A stretch of 64,000 nt of DNA from Pseudomonas sp. Q2-TVG4-2 (GTDB lineage Bacteria; Pseudomonadota; Gammaproteobacteria; Pseudomonadales; Pseudomonadaceae), in contig NZ_LGLW01000001.1 in NCBI RefSeq assembly GCF_013620795.1, forward strand, positions 930,001 to 994,000, in the 5' to 3' direction. This document shows, one piece after another, positions 1 to 10,569 of the stretch (within the stretch, counting starts at the first letter, position 1; each line of letters opens with the position of its first letter). The notes below the pieces were generated by a model that saw only the letters and a program-made list of their open reading frames with translations, did not search any database and was not told the DNA's origin. The translations under genes were made by a program, and so were the position numbers.

Positions 1-42
1 CAACCCGCCCAACCTGGCCTGTGTTGACGTGACGAGCGCTTA

Positions 43-423
43 TCAGCTTGCCTCGTCTCCCTCCCCCAGCGCCGCCAGTTCGCGCTCGAGCAAGGCTTCG
101 TCGCCCAGGTTGAGTTCGACCAGCCGCCGCAGATGGCTGATGGAGTCGACGTCGATATGCCGACACACCAGGCCGATCAGCTCGCCCTCTCGATGGACCA
201 TCTCTGCCGCCATGCGCACCTCGGCATCATCTGCGAGCCGTATCCGTGCTTCGAACGGCTGGGCGGGGTCAGCATCCCAATTCGCCGGACGATGCACCAG
301 CAAGCCCTTCAGCGACAGGTCATGCAACTCGACAGGCCAGCGACGCGCGCCCTGCGCCAGCTCGGTTTCGGCATCAAAAGCAAAGCGCTGGAAACGCCGG
401 CGGTCGCTGCTTGTTTCGTTCAT
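43..423 (-). CDS. mapZ: PilZ-domain c-di-GMP adaptor MapZ
   Basis: Single PilZ domain of 126 residues. The c-di-GMP-binding arginine motif RRRFQR lies at residues 8-13 and the D-x-S-x-x-G motif at 35-40 (DLSLKG). The whole sequence, including the C-terminal stretch around [20 protein letters not shown], resembles P. aeruginosa MapZ (PA4608), a cytoplasmic adaptor that binds c-di-GMP and acts on the chemotaxis methyltransferase CheR1. I chose ATG 423 because a GGAG lies 7 nt upstream; a second in-frame ATG is 9 nt further up. It is a monocistronic minus-strand gene. The family and c-di-GMP binding are clear from motifs; the CheR partner is known only for the homologue. Confidence 0.85.
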   Translation of the reverse strand: MNETSSDRRRFQRFAFDAETELAQGARRWPVELHDLSLKGLLVHRPANWDADPAQPFEARIRLADDAEVRMAAEMVHREGELIGLVCRHIDVDSISHLRRLVELNLGDEALLERELAALGEGDEAS

Positions 424-482
424 CAGAACCACTCCAGGGAATTCTCGTTTTAACTATAGATCAGGCGTTAGCCCAGACATGC

Positions 483-950
483 TCAGAGCCAGCGCCGTAC
501 GCGCCGCCGGTAGCTCCGGTACTCATCGCCGAACAATCGGGTCAACATGTGCTCCTCGTGGATGATCACGGTGCGCTGCACGCAGTAGATCAGCAAGGGC
601 AGCAGCAGCCATGGCCAGAGGCTGCCCAGCAACAGCCCGATACCGCAATAGATCAGCGTATCGGCAAGATAGATCGGGTTGCGTGAGAAGCGAAACGGGC
701 CGGTCTGCAGCAAACTGCTCGGTTTACCGTAGGGATTGATAGTGGTGCGATGGCCAAACATCGCCAGCGCCGCCCAGAGCATCAGCACGATGCCGACCGC
801 AATCGAAACCCAGCCGGCATAATGCAACAGTTCGTGCTCCGGCAGATCGAGCGGCACCCACTGTGCCAGCCCCCAGGCGCTAGCCACGAAAACCAGGTAG
901 ATCAGCGGCGGCGGCAGGATCACGCCGGAAGGTTTGACAGACATTGGCAT
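483..950 (-). CDS. Isoprenylcysteine carboxyl methyltransferase-like membrane protein
   Basis: Small integral membrane protein of about 155 residues with four hydrophobic segments. The C-terminal half carries FRFSRNPIYLAD and a later HEEHMLTRLFGDEY, the cofactor-binding pattern of the ICMT/phospholipid methyltransferase (PEMT/NnrU-like) superfamily: RNPxY followed by E-E-x-x-L-x-x-x-F-G-x-x-Y. Such proteins methylate small or lipid-linked substrates with SAM at the inner membrane; the substrate here is unknown. The open frame runs to 1088, but the hydrophobic core and family length fit a start at ATG 950 or 944. Confidence 0.7.
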   Translation of the reverse strand: MPMSVKPSGVILPPPLIYLVFVASAWGLAQWVPLDLPEHELLHYAGWVSIAVGIVLMLWAALAMFGHRTTINPYGKPSSLLQTGPFRFSRNPIYLADTLIYCGIGLLLGSLWPWLLLPLLIYCVQRTVIIHEEHMLTRLFGDEYRSYRRRVRRWL

Positions 951-1062
951 GATCCGCAGGCGATTCGATTGAGGCCATCCTACAGAAGCCAGGGACAATG
1001 CGTCTGCCCAGTCAAATGTCAGCGGCCAAACGGTTATACGACGGAGCGGCGCAGAGAATCCG

Positions 1063-1701
1063 CTAGTGCTGGCCCGGCGACCAGCCATGCATCATGGCGT
1101 GTTTCATCAGGTCCGCGGGCCGATCGATATCGAGCTTGCGGCGAATGCTCAGCCGATGGGTTTCGACCGTGCGCACGCTGATTTGGAGCGCGCGCGCCAT
1201 GGTCTTGTTGTTGTGACCTTGGGCCAGCATCAACAACACCTCTCGCTCACGTGGGGTCAGCTCACGTTCCTCGGCGCCGCGGCTGGCCAGCTTCTCGGCG
1301 ATCCCTTCGCTGTAGTAGGTGCCGCCAGCGGCAATGGCTTCGATGGCGACGATGATTTCCCGCGACGGCGCATCCTTGAGCACGTAGCCGCGCGCGCCGA
1401 CCTTCGCCGAGGTGTTCACGTATTCCTGATTGTCGTACATGCTCAGGATGAGCACGCGAATATCAGGAAACTGCTCGCGCAGGGACTGGGTCAGCTCAAG
1501 CCCGTTAACGTCTTTCAGACCAATATCCATCAGCACCACGTCCGCAGGCACCCGGCGCAGCAGCTCGATCGCCTCGGCACCACAGCCGGCTTCTCCCACG
1601 ACGTCTAGCTCAGGTAGAGCCATAAGCAGCGCACGAATACCATCACGCACCAGCGCGTGATCATCGATGAGTACCACCTTGATGGGATCTTTCGGTTCCA
1701 T
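1063..1701 (-). CDS. NarL/LuxR-type response regulator
   Basis: A 212-residue response regulator. The receiver domain (about residues 7-125) has acidic residues D13/D14, the phospho-acceptor Asp59 in VVLMDIG, and a lysine in YVLKDA. The C-terminal LuxR helix-turn-helix (about 145-205) contains LTPREREVLLMLAQG and SVRTVETHR. It lies 37 bp downstream of the histidine kinase on the same strand, so the two form a cognate pair. The signal and regulon cannot be read from sequence. Confidence 0.88.
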   Translation of the reverse strand: MEPKDPIKVVLIDDHALVRDGIRALLMALPELDVVGEAGCGAEAIELLRRVPADVVLMDIGLKDVNGLELTQSLREQFPDIRVLILSMYDNQEYVNTSAKVGARGYVLKDAPSREIIVAIEAIAAGGTYYSEGIAEKLASRGAEERELTPREREVLLMLAQGHNNKTMARALQISVRTVETHRLSIRRKLDIDRPADLMKHAMMHGWSPGQH

Positions 1702-1738
1702 AAGCGAGCCTCTTCTTATTCATCTGTCCCACCCGGAC

Positions 1739-3088
1739 TCAACCGACCTGGGCGGGTAAGGTCACGTCCAGCACCGTGCAGCCGGGAGCCGAGGCCAGGC
1801 TAAAACGCCCGCCGAAGTGCTCGACTCGCTCGCGAATATTACGCAGACCGATGCCACCCTTGATGTTGTCGAGCCGACGTGGATTGAAACCGATGCCATC
1901 GTCGAGAACGCGCAACCGGACCGCCGCGTCGTCGCCATTCAACGTGATGTGCACCGAACGAGCCGCGGCATGCCGCTCGATATTGGTCAGGGCTTCCTGC
2001 AATACGCGAAACAATGCCACGGCGACGGCATCGTCCGGTGTCTCGCCGTCGAGGTCCTCGCTGTATAGCATTTTCAGCCCACTTCGCTGTTCGAACTCCG
2101 CCACGAGCTGGCCGATTGCGGCAGGAAGGCCAAGTGTATCCAGCAGCGAGGGATGCAGGTCGTGGGAGATTCGCCGGACTTCCCCGATTGCGCCCGCCAG
2201 CCGCTCGACACCGGTATTCAGAGTGGTCAGCGCGTTAGCGTTGCCGCTGGCGAGCTCGTGGCTGGCCAGTTCGAACTGGAACTTGATCGACACCAGCAGC
2301 TGGCTGATGCCGTCATGCAACTCTCGGGACACCCGCGAGCGCTCCTCTTCCTGCAAGCTGACGATACGCTGGGTCAGCGCCTGCAGCTTGCGATCCGCCA
2401 GTCGACGCTCGCTGACGTTCAGTGTCAGGCCACTGGCGAAGACCAGCAGCACCGCGACGAGGGCCACGCCGGCGATCGCCAGCATGGTGGTGTGGATACC
2501 GCCGGATACCTCTTCGCGGACCTTCAGAATCGCCTGATCGACATCCTCGAGATAGAGCCCGGTGCCAAGCATCCAGCCCCAGCGGTCGAGCATCACCACA
2601 TACGCGAGTTTCGCCGCGAACTGCCCGGACGAGGGTTTCTGCCAGGTATAGCGCTGAAAGCCCTCGCCGCTTTTTGCACTCTGCATCAGTGCCTGGATCA
2701 CCGGCAGCCCGTTCGGATCGGTCATATTCCACAAGTCCTGCCCCACCAGTTCAGGCTGCCGCGGGTGCATCAGGTTGCGCCCGTTCCGGTCATATACAAA
2801 GAAGTAGCCATCGCTGCCAAAGCTGAATCGACTCAATGCTGCGAGCACCTTCTGCTTGGTCTCTTCGTCGTCCAGACCGCTGCCATAAAGCGGCGCAATG
2901 ATGCTGGTGGCCATCTCTACGTAGTGCTTCAGCTCGGCCTGCTTGCTGGCCAGAATGCTGGCCTCGATCAGCTGTGCCTGCTGCTCGCCAAGCCGCTGGT
3001 TCTGCACGATCACCAGCGCACAGACAACCGCCACCGCCAGCAGCAATGGCAGGATACTGAGTGCGGCGATTTTGTGTCTGAGCTGCAT
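1739..3088 (-). CDS. Cache-domain sensor histidine kinase (NarX/UhpB type)
   Basis: About 449 residues. An N-terminal membrane helix (IAALSILPLLLAVAVVCALV) is followed by a periplasmic single-Cache domain (WNMTDPNG, FVYDRNGRN and WMLGTGLYLEDVDQ are typical), a second membrane helix, a HisKA_3 dimerisation helix with the phospho-acceptor His in SRELHDGISQLL, and an HATPase domain ending with GGIGLRNIRERVEHFGG. Start ATG 3088 follows AAGAGG with good spacing; the frame is open to 3115 but those ATGs lack a ribosome site. It is followed by its response regulator. Single-Cache sensors often detect small organic acids; the ligand here is unknown. Confidence 0.87.
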   Translation of the reverse strand: MQLRHKIAALSILPLLLAVAVVCALVIVQNQRLGEQQAQLIEASILASKQAELKHYVEMATSIIAPLYGSGLDDEETKQKVLAALSRFSFGSDGYFFVYDRNGRNLMHPRQPELVGQDLWNMTDPNGLPVIQALMQSAKSGEGFQRYTWQKPSSGQFAAKLAYVVMLDRWGWMLGTGLYLEDVDQAILKVREEVSGGIHTTMLAIAGVALVAVLLVFASGLTLNVSERRLADRKLQALTQRIVSLQEEERSRVSRELHDGISQLLVSIKFQFELASHELASGNANALTTLNTGVERLAGAIGEVRRISHDLHPSLLDTLGLPAAIGQLVAEFEQRSGLKMLYSEDLDGETPDDAVAVALFRVLQEALTNIERHAAARSVHITLNGDDAAVRLRVLDDGIGFNPRRLDNIKGGIGLRNIRERVEHFGGRFSLASAPGCTVLDVTLPAQVG

Positions 3089-3212
3089 CGAGCCTCTTCG
3101 GAATGACATGCCCACAAGCGGGGCGTTTGCGAACTTAACCCAGGCGACTTGGCGCGCCCAGTACCTCCACTGCTCTTGCCAACCTAAATCATCAAACTTG
3201 GGCAGAAACGAA

Positions 3213-3236
3213 AAAGCCCGGCAATGGCCGGGCTTT
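3213..3236 (-). terminator. Rho-independent terminator of glyA (first copy)
   Basis: Inverted repeat AAAGCCCGGC / GCCGGGCTTT with a 4-nt loop, followed on the minus strand by a run of T. It begins about 20 nt past the glyA stop. Confidence 0.85.
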
Positions 3237-3254
3237 CGCTGCTATTAGGCAATA

Positions 3255-4508
3255 TTACTTCCCGTAAACCGGGAACTTGGCGCAGACGGCTTCCACCTTG
3301 GCGCGCACAGCCTCGATCACCGACTCATCACCCATCTTATCGAGGATGTCGCAGATCCAGCCCGCCAGGTCACGGCACTCGGATTCGCCGAAGCCGCGGG
3401 TGGTGACGGCCGGGGTGCCGATACGCAAACCGGAGGTGACGAACGGGGAACGCGGGTCGTTCGGCACGCTGTTCTTGTTCACAGTGATGTGCGCATTGCC
3501 AAGGGCCGCGTCGGCATCCTTACCGGTGATGTCCTGCTTGATCAGGCTGAGCAGGAACAGATGGTTCTGGGTCCCACCGGACACCACATCGAAGCCGCGC
3601 TGGATGAACACCTCGGCCATTGCCTGAGCGTTCTTCACCACCTGCTGCTGGTAGGCCTTGAACTCAGGCTGCAGCGCTTCCTTGAAGCACACCGCCTTGG
3701 CCGCGATGACGTGCTCCAGCGGGCCACCCTGGGCACCTGGAAACACGGCAGAGTTCAGCTTCTTTTCGATGTCGGCGTTGGCACGGGCCAGGATCAGGCC
3801 ACCACGAGGACCGCGCAGGGTCTTGTGGGTGGTGGTGGTCACCACGTCGGCAAACGGCACCGGGTTCGGGTAGACTCCGGCGGCAACCAGGCCGGCCACG
3901 TGAGCCATGTCGACGAACAGGTAGGCGCCAACCTTGTCGGCGATTTCGCGGAAGCGGGCGAAATCCAGTTTCTGCGAATAGGCGGAGAAGCCGGCAACGA
4001 TCATCTTCGGCTTATGCTCAACGGCCAGACGCTCGACTTCGTCATAGTCGATCAGGCCCTGGGAGTTGATGCCGTACTGGACGGCGTTGTACAGCTTGCC
4101 TGAAGAAGAGACGCTGGCGCCGTGGGTCAGGTGACCACCGTGGGCCAGGCTCATGCCGAGGATGGTGTCGCCGGCATTGAGCAGGGCCAGATAGACAGCG
4201 CTGTTAGCTTGCGAACCGGCGTGCGGCTGGACGTTGGCGTAATCGGCACCGAACAGCTCCTTGGCGCGATCGATGGCCAGCTGTTCGACCACATCGACAT
4301 GCTCGCAGCCACCGTAGTAACGCTTGCCCGGGTAGCCTTCAGCGTACTTGTTGGTGAGTACCGAACCCTGGGCTTCCATTACCGCCGGGCTGGTGTAGTT
4401 CTCCGAGGCGATCAACTCGATGTGGTCTTCCTGGCGCTTGGCTTCCTGCTCCATGGCAGCGAAGAGATCGGCGTCGAAACGGGCGAGGGTCAAATCACGG
4501 CTGAACAT
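3255..4508 (-). CDS. glyA: Serine hydroxymethyltransferase, housekeeping copy
   Basis: PLP enzyme of 417 residues that interconverts serine plus THF with glycine plus 5,10-methylene-THF in the cytosol. The PLP lysine lies in [43 protein letters not shown] and [17 protein letters not shown] are hallmark SHMT segments. The frame is open to 4604, but ATG 4508 ([12 protein letters not shown]) gives the normal family length. It stands alone with its own terminator, outside the betaine region, so it is probably the biosynthetic copy. A second closely related glyA heads the sarcosine oxidase operon at 13917. Confidence 0.96.
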   Translation of the reverse strand: MFSRDLTLARFDADLFAAMEQEAKRQEDHIELIASENYTSPAVMEAQGSVLTNKYAEGYPGKRYYGGCEHVDVVEQLAIDRAKELFGADYANVQPHAGSQANSAVYLALLNAGDTILGMSLAHGGHLTHGASVSSSGKLYNAVQYGINSQGLIDYDEVERLAVEHKPKMIVAGFSAYSQKLDFARFREIADKVGAYLFVDMAHVAGLVAAGVYPNPVPFADVVTTTTHKTLRGPRGGLILARANADIEKKLNSAVFPGAQGGPLEHVIAAKAVCFKEALQPEFKAYQQQVVKNAQAMAEVFIQRGFDVVSGGTQNHLFLLSLIKQDITGKDADAALGNAHITVNKNSVPNDPRSPFVTSGLRIGTPAVTTRGFGESECRDLAGWICDILDKMGDESVIEAVRAKVEAVCAKFPVYGK

Positions 4509-4637
4509 GGCAGTCCTCTGAGAATCAGCTGGCGGTAAAAAGAGAGGCGCGGATTCTACCTCATCCGCCCGAGTGCGGGTATGAGACGTGATCATGTGCA
4601 ACATGAAACGGCGCCAGCGCAGCGACAGACTACAAGC

Positions 4638-7508
4638 CTAGCCAAGCAACGCCTGCAACTGGCTGGCATGAACCGGCCGGCCGAGGAAGAAGCCCTGCAC
4701 CTCATCGCAGCCATGCTCGCGCAGGAAGTCCAACTGTGCCTGATTTTCCACTCCTTCGGCGATCACCGACAGATTGAGGCTGTGCGCCATCGCAATGATC
4801 GCCCGGGCGATCTGCCCGTCCTGCTCGCCCGCCGGCAAGCCATCGACGAAGCTATGATCGATCTTCAGCACGTCAATGGGGAACGCTTTCAGGTAATTCA
4901 GCGAGGAGTAACCGGTGCCAAAATCATCGATGGCGATCGAAGGACCGAGTCGCTTAAGCAACTCGAGGGTGCGCATCGCCTCAGCCACATCCTGCATCAG
5001 AATGCTCTCCGTCAGCTCCAACTCCAGACAGCTCGGAGGGATGCCGCTGGACGTCAAGATCGCCGCGATGCGCTGACCAAGTCGACCATCGGCGAATTGC
5101 CGCGCGGAGAGATTCACCGACACCTTCGGCACGGCCAGTCCCTGCGCCTGCCAGGCGGCGATCTGTCGGCAGGCTTCGCCGAGCACCCAGTCGCCCACCT
5201 CGACCACCAGCCCCAGCTCTTCCAGCGCCGGAATGAAGTCGCCCGGCGGCACCAGGCCACGGGCCGGATGCTGCCAGCGCAGCAACACTTCGACACCGGT
5301 CAGGGTGCGGCCATCGGCGAGGAACTGCGGCTGGTAATGCAGCACGAACTGCTGCTCATCAAGGGCATGGCGCAGGTCGCTCTCCAGCTCCAGGCGCTCC
5401 AGTGCACTGGCGTTCATTTCAGCCTGGTAGAACTGGAAGTTGTTTTTGCCGCGCTCCTTGGCGTAATACATCGCCGTGTCGGCGTTTTTCATCAGCTGGC
5501 TGAGGTCATCGCCATCCTGCGGGCTCAGAGCGATGCCGATACTGGCGGTGACGAAAAACTCACGGCCGGAGAGTGTGAACGGCTCGGTCAGGCTGACCAG
5601 GATGCGTTCGGCGACGTGGATGGCGCGGCTCAGGGCCTCATCGCGATCGCCGCTGGGGTGCAGCAGAAAGGTGAACTCGTCGCCGCCCATGCGAGCCACC
5701 GTATCGCCTTCCCCGACACAGGACGCCAGACGCATGGCGACATCTTTAAGCATCCGATCGCCGGCCGCATGACCGAGCGAGTCGTTGATCGGCTTGAAGC
5801 GATCCAGATCGAGGAACATCAGCACTACCCAGCCACCGCGCCGGGCGGCCACCTGCAAGCTACTGTGCAGGCGATCCTGGAACAACGTTCGGTTGGGTAG
5901 CTGGGTCAGGCTGTCGTAGTAAGCCAGCCGATGAATGCGTTTCTCGCTGGCTTTGCGCTCGCTCATGTCACTGAAAAAGCAGACATAGCTGACCAGATCG
6001 TTCTCGGCGTCGCGCACCGCGGTAATCCCGACCCAACAGGGATAGGTATCGCCATCCTTGCGCTTGAGCCAGAGTTCGCCTTCCCAGGTACCAGCCTGGA
6101 GGATCTGGTCGCGCACAAAGGTCATCTGGTTGGCCTGCTGACGATCAGCGCTCAGCGCGGTTGGCAACCTGCCCACTATCTCCTCGCAGCCATAGCCGGT
6201 GATGCGCTGGAACGCGGCGTTGACCTGGACGATTCGGCCAGCCGGATCGGTCACCACGATGGCGGCGGTGGAATGATCGAATACCGTCGCCGCGCGGCGC
6301 AGCTCCTTTTCCGCTTGGCGCTGCTGGCTGACATCGCGACCGATGCACAGCGCGCCGTCGAAGCGGTTGTTCTCATTCTTGATCAGCATGATGCGCAGTT
6401 CGATCGCCACCGCCCGGCCATCGGCGGCAACACAATCGAAGTGCAGCGTCTGCCCCTGCAGGCGCTGGCCGAGCTCGGCCAGCGCTGCCGGGTTGGCTGT
6501 GGCCTTGCGCACCTGACGCATCAGGTCGTAAAAGCGTGCGGCCTGGCGCGGCTTCGTCACGACCTGATCGAGACCATGACGCGTGACCCATTCAGGGCCG
6601 TAACCCAGCATGGTCTGCACTGAAGGGCTGATGTAATTGATGCGTGCCGAGCTGTCGGTGGTAAAGATCAGGTCCTGTAGGCTATCGGCAAGCAAGCGGT
6701 AGCGGCGCTCGCTGTTGCGTAGCGAATGGCTGTACTCCATGTTCGCGGTTACGTCACGAGCCACGCCGATCAGGCGCTTGATCCGGCCCCGATCATCGCG
6801 TGACAACAGCTGCTCTCGGATGCTGAACCAGCGCCAGCTACCGTCGCGGTGGCGCCAGCGTAGCAGCGCCTCCTGCCCTGTGACCTCCCTCATCGACCCA
6901 CGCAGCGCCATCAGACGCCAGATATATTCCTGGTCATCCGGATGGCTGATGCGCTGCCAGAACGCGTTGCTGTCCCCGCCACGTTCCTCTTCGCTGTAGC
7001 CCAGACGCGACGCCAGATTGCTGTTGCTGAACAGCAATTTTCCGCTCTGAATGTCCTGCACATAAAGCGTGTCGGGTACGGCTCGCAGCACATCCGACCA
7101 GAAGCGCTCGCGTTCGGCCAATGCAGTCTGCGCCGACTGTTCAACGGTCATGTCGCGCATGACCCAGACGAACCCGGAGGGCTGCGCAGCGCCATCGAGG
7201 CGCAGCGCCCGGCGGGTCACCGAAAAAATTCGGGTTTCTCCATCCTGCAGCAGTCTCACAGGCTCCAGGTAGATATCGGCATCTGCGTTGCTGGCATCGA
7301 AGGCCTGCGGATCGAGCGTAGGCAGCAGTTCCTGCAACCGATAGCGTGACATCTCTCGATTGCTCAGCCCGAACATTCTCCCGGCCTGGCTATTGATATA
7401 CCGCAGCCGGCCGGAAAAACCAGTGATGAGAATGCGCTCTTCGACCGCATCCAGGGCCGCAATAGAGAAGCGCAGTGCCTGCAGCCGACGAGCAAAAAAT
7501 CGCAGCAT
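4638..7508 (-). CDS. PAS-PAS-PAS-GGDEF-EAL c-di-GMP signalling protein
   Basis: A multidomain regulator of about 956 residues from ATG 7508 (MLRFFARRLQ). At least four PAS/PAC repeats (for example GFSGRLRYINSQAG, FTTDSSARINYISPS, VVTDPAGRIVQVNAAF) precede a GGDEF domain with an intact GGDEF (RMGGDEFTFLL) and an EAL domain. The EAL signature reads EVL (GVEVLLRW), keeping the catalytic Glu; IDDFGTGYSSLNYL and the LELTES motif are present. It is probably a bifunctional or phosphodiesterase-type protein. The frame is open to 7850, and a TTG near 7606 is an alternative start. Target process unknown. Confidence 0.88.
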   Translation of the reverse strand: MLRFFARRLQALRFSIAALDAVEERILITGFSGRLRYINSQAGRMFGLSNREMSRYRLQELLPTLDPQAFDASNADADIYLEPVRLLQDGETRIFSVTRRALRLDGAAQPSGFVWVMRDMTVEQSAQTALAERERFWSDVLRAVPDTLYVQDIQSGKLLFSNSNLASRLGYSEEERGGDSNAFWQRISHPDDQEYIWRLMALRGSMREVTGQEALLRWRHRDGSWRWFSIREQLLSRDDRGRIKRLIGVARDVTANMEYSHSLRNSERRYRLLADSLQDLIFTTDSSARINYISPSVQTMLGYGPEWVTRHGLDQVVTKPRQAARFYDLMRQVRKATANPAALAELGQRLQGQTLHFDCVAADGRAVAIELRIMLIKNENNRFDGALCIGRDVSQQRQAEKELRRAATVFDHSTAAIVVTDPAGRIVQVNAAFQRITGYGCEEIVGRLPTALSADRQQANQMTFVRDQILQAGTWEGELWLKRKDGDTYPCWVGITAVRDAENDLVSYVCFFSDMSERKASEKRIHRLAYYDSLTQLPNRTLFQDRLHSSLQVAARRGGWVVLMFLDLDRFKPINDSLGHAAGDRMLKDVAMRLASCVGEGDTVARMGGDEFTFLLHPSGDRDEALSRAIHVAERILVSLTEPFTLSGREFFVTASIGIALSPQDGDDLSQLMKNADTAMYYAKERGKNNFQFYQAEMNASALERLELESDLRHALDEQQFVLHYQPQFLADGRTLTGVEVLLRWQHPARGLVPPGDFIPALEELGLVVEVGDWVLGEACRQIAAWQAQGLAVPKVSVNLSARQFADGRLGQRIAAILTSSGIPPSCLELELTESILMQDVAEAMRTLELLKRLGPSIAIDDFGTGYSSLNYLKAFPIDVLKIDHSFVDGLPAGEQDGQIARAIIAMAHSLNLSVIAEGVENQAQLDFLREHGCDEVQGFFLGRPVHASQLQALLG

Positions 7509-7823
7509 AGGGAAGCCGACACATAGCCGGGCTACGAGCCGGCCAAGCGTGGCGAGCCCTCCCGAACGGGGCACAAGCGACTGAGAGGAATCGATGTCTG
7601 CCAAGCGGATCGGACCTTTGTGGCGAGGCAAGAATAGCCAACAGCAGATGCGTGAATAGCGGCAAGAATGCCTGGCGTGAAGGCAAAATGCTATCACCCA
7701 TAAGCATGACCCTTGGTTTGCCCTGCCTGGAGCATTCCGGTAGCTTTGGCGGACTGTTTGGCCCGTCCGCTGCGACGGGATTCCCACCCTTTCCTTTTTC
7801 CTTTGTCGCGGGCATTCGTCTCC
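7509..7823. other. Divergent intergenic region between the GGDEF-EAL gene and ettA
   Basis: About 315 bp separating two divergently transcribed genes, so both promoters should lie here. Both flanking frames remain open into it, but the encoded sequence does not look like conserved protein. No confident promoter or operator was identified. Confidence 0.4.
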
Positions 7824-9491
<1,668 letters not shown>

Positions 9492-9502
9492 CAGAACCAA
9501 AA

Positions 9503-9564
9503 ACGGCGCCGCACGGCGCCGTCAGGTCACCGACGAACCCCGCCCCTGTGGCGGGGTTTCGTTT
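9503..9564 (+). terminator. ettA terminator region (two hairpins)
   Basis: A first hairpin, ACGGCG / CGCCGT (9503-9522), is followed by a stronger one, AACCCCGCC / GGCGGGGTT with a 5-nt loop (9536-9558), and then a T-rich tail (TTTCGTTTTC). The second is a standard intrinsic terminator. Confidence 0.8.
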
Positions 9565-9786
9565 TCAAGGAAGGTCGTTTCGTTGGCAGACACGGCTTGC
9601 TGATCGTCCTCAGCGTGAGAGCGCAGCCGTTGGGATGCTCCGCGTCCGCCCGGCAATCCGGACGCAGCGCGTCACGCCTGAGCAACACCAGCGACACGGG
9701 GCCGCTTTCTTTACGTAAGAAGGCCCACCCCGGCGCTGTGGTTCTGCCTGTTCACCGATCACGCCGTGGTCACCGGAAGGATGCGG

Positions 9787-10308
9787 CTAGCGCTGTTCGG
9801 GTCCTGCTGATCCGCTTCCTGGTGCCAAGGCCTGAACGATCTGCTCGACAATCTCGTCCGGCGTGTTGCGAATATCGACGGTCAGCGCCTCGTCCTCCGT
9901 TGGCGGCTCGAGGTTGGCCAGTTGATCGCCCAGCAGCGAAGACGCGAAAAAATGTCCACGGCGGTTGCCAACGCGCTCGGCCAGCACTTCACGGGGGCCG
10001 TGCAGAAACACCAGCCTCACGTCCCGGATGCCGCCACGCAGCAATTCGCGATATCGCCGTTTGAGCGCCGAGCAGGCGAACACATGATGCCCGCCCTGAC
10101 GCGCCTGATTGGCAATCGCTTCGTGCATCGCCTGGAGCCAGGGCTCACGATCGGCATCGGTAAGCGCGATTCCGGCGGCCATCTTCGCCTTGTTGGCAGG
10201 TCCGTGATATTCATCAGCATCTGAAAATCCGCACCCCAGACGGCTGGCCAGCTGCTCGCCAATTGTCGTTTTGCCGCTTCCGGACACGCCCATGATGACG
10301 ACGATCAC
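9787..10308 (-). CDS. gntK: Gluconokinase, GntK/IdnK family
   Basis: A 173-residue P-loop kinase that phosphorylates D-gluconate to 6-phosphogluconate. The P-loop MGVSGSGKTTIG is close to the N-terminus; SDADEYHGPANKAKMAAGIALTD and ACSALKRRYRELLR are typical of the family. I chose GTG 10308 because GAAGAGG sits 5 nt upstream; ATG 10293 would leave only three residues before the P-loop. The longer frame to 10536 is not conserved. No transporter or gnt regulator is adjacent. Confidence 0.87.
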   Translation of the reverse strand: MIVVIMGVSGSGKTTIGEQLASRLGCGFSDADEYHGPANKAKMAAGIALTDADREPWLQAMHEAIANQARQGGHHVFACSALKRRYRELLRGGIRDVRLVFLHGPREVLAERVGNRRGHFFASSLLGDQLANLEPPTEDEALTVDIRNTPDEIVEQIVQALAPGSGSAGPEQR

Positions 10309-10514
10309 TTGCACCTCTTCGTTGCAGCCATTCGGGATCGGAGGATGACGCGCGCGTTCGAATACCGCGCCATCACCTGGCGCGGGTGGCCCGCGCTTCC
10401 CCACTTCGGTCATATGGGCGTATCGAAGTTCCTCGTCCCGAGGTTTCACAACGTGTCGCGGCGCCTGATCCGATCGGCATCGACAGGAGACCGGTGGCTG
10501 TACCCGTGCTGTTG

Positions 10515-10554
10515 AAAAGGCAGGCGACGCACCCACGCCTGGTGCAGGTGCGCC
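10515..10554 (-). terminator. Possible gbcA terminator
   Basis: Downstream of gbcA on the minus strand an imperfect, bulged hairpin (GGCGCACC pairing with GGTG..CGCC) is followed by a short T tract (CTGCCTTTT). The stem is imperfect, so this is tentative. Confidence 0.35.
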
Positions 10555-10569
10555 GAATACCTTATCGGA

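Noticed and set aside
9597-10064. 155-codon frame on the plus strand overlapping gntK
   Set aside because: Largely antisense to gntK and rich in Arg/Pro/Ala, typical of high-GC shadow frames.
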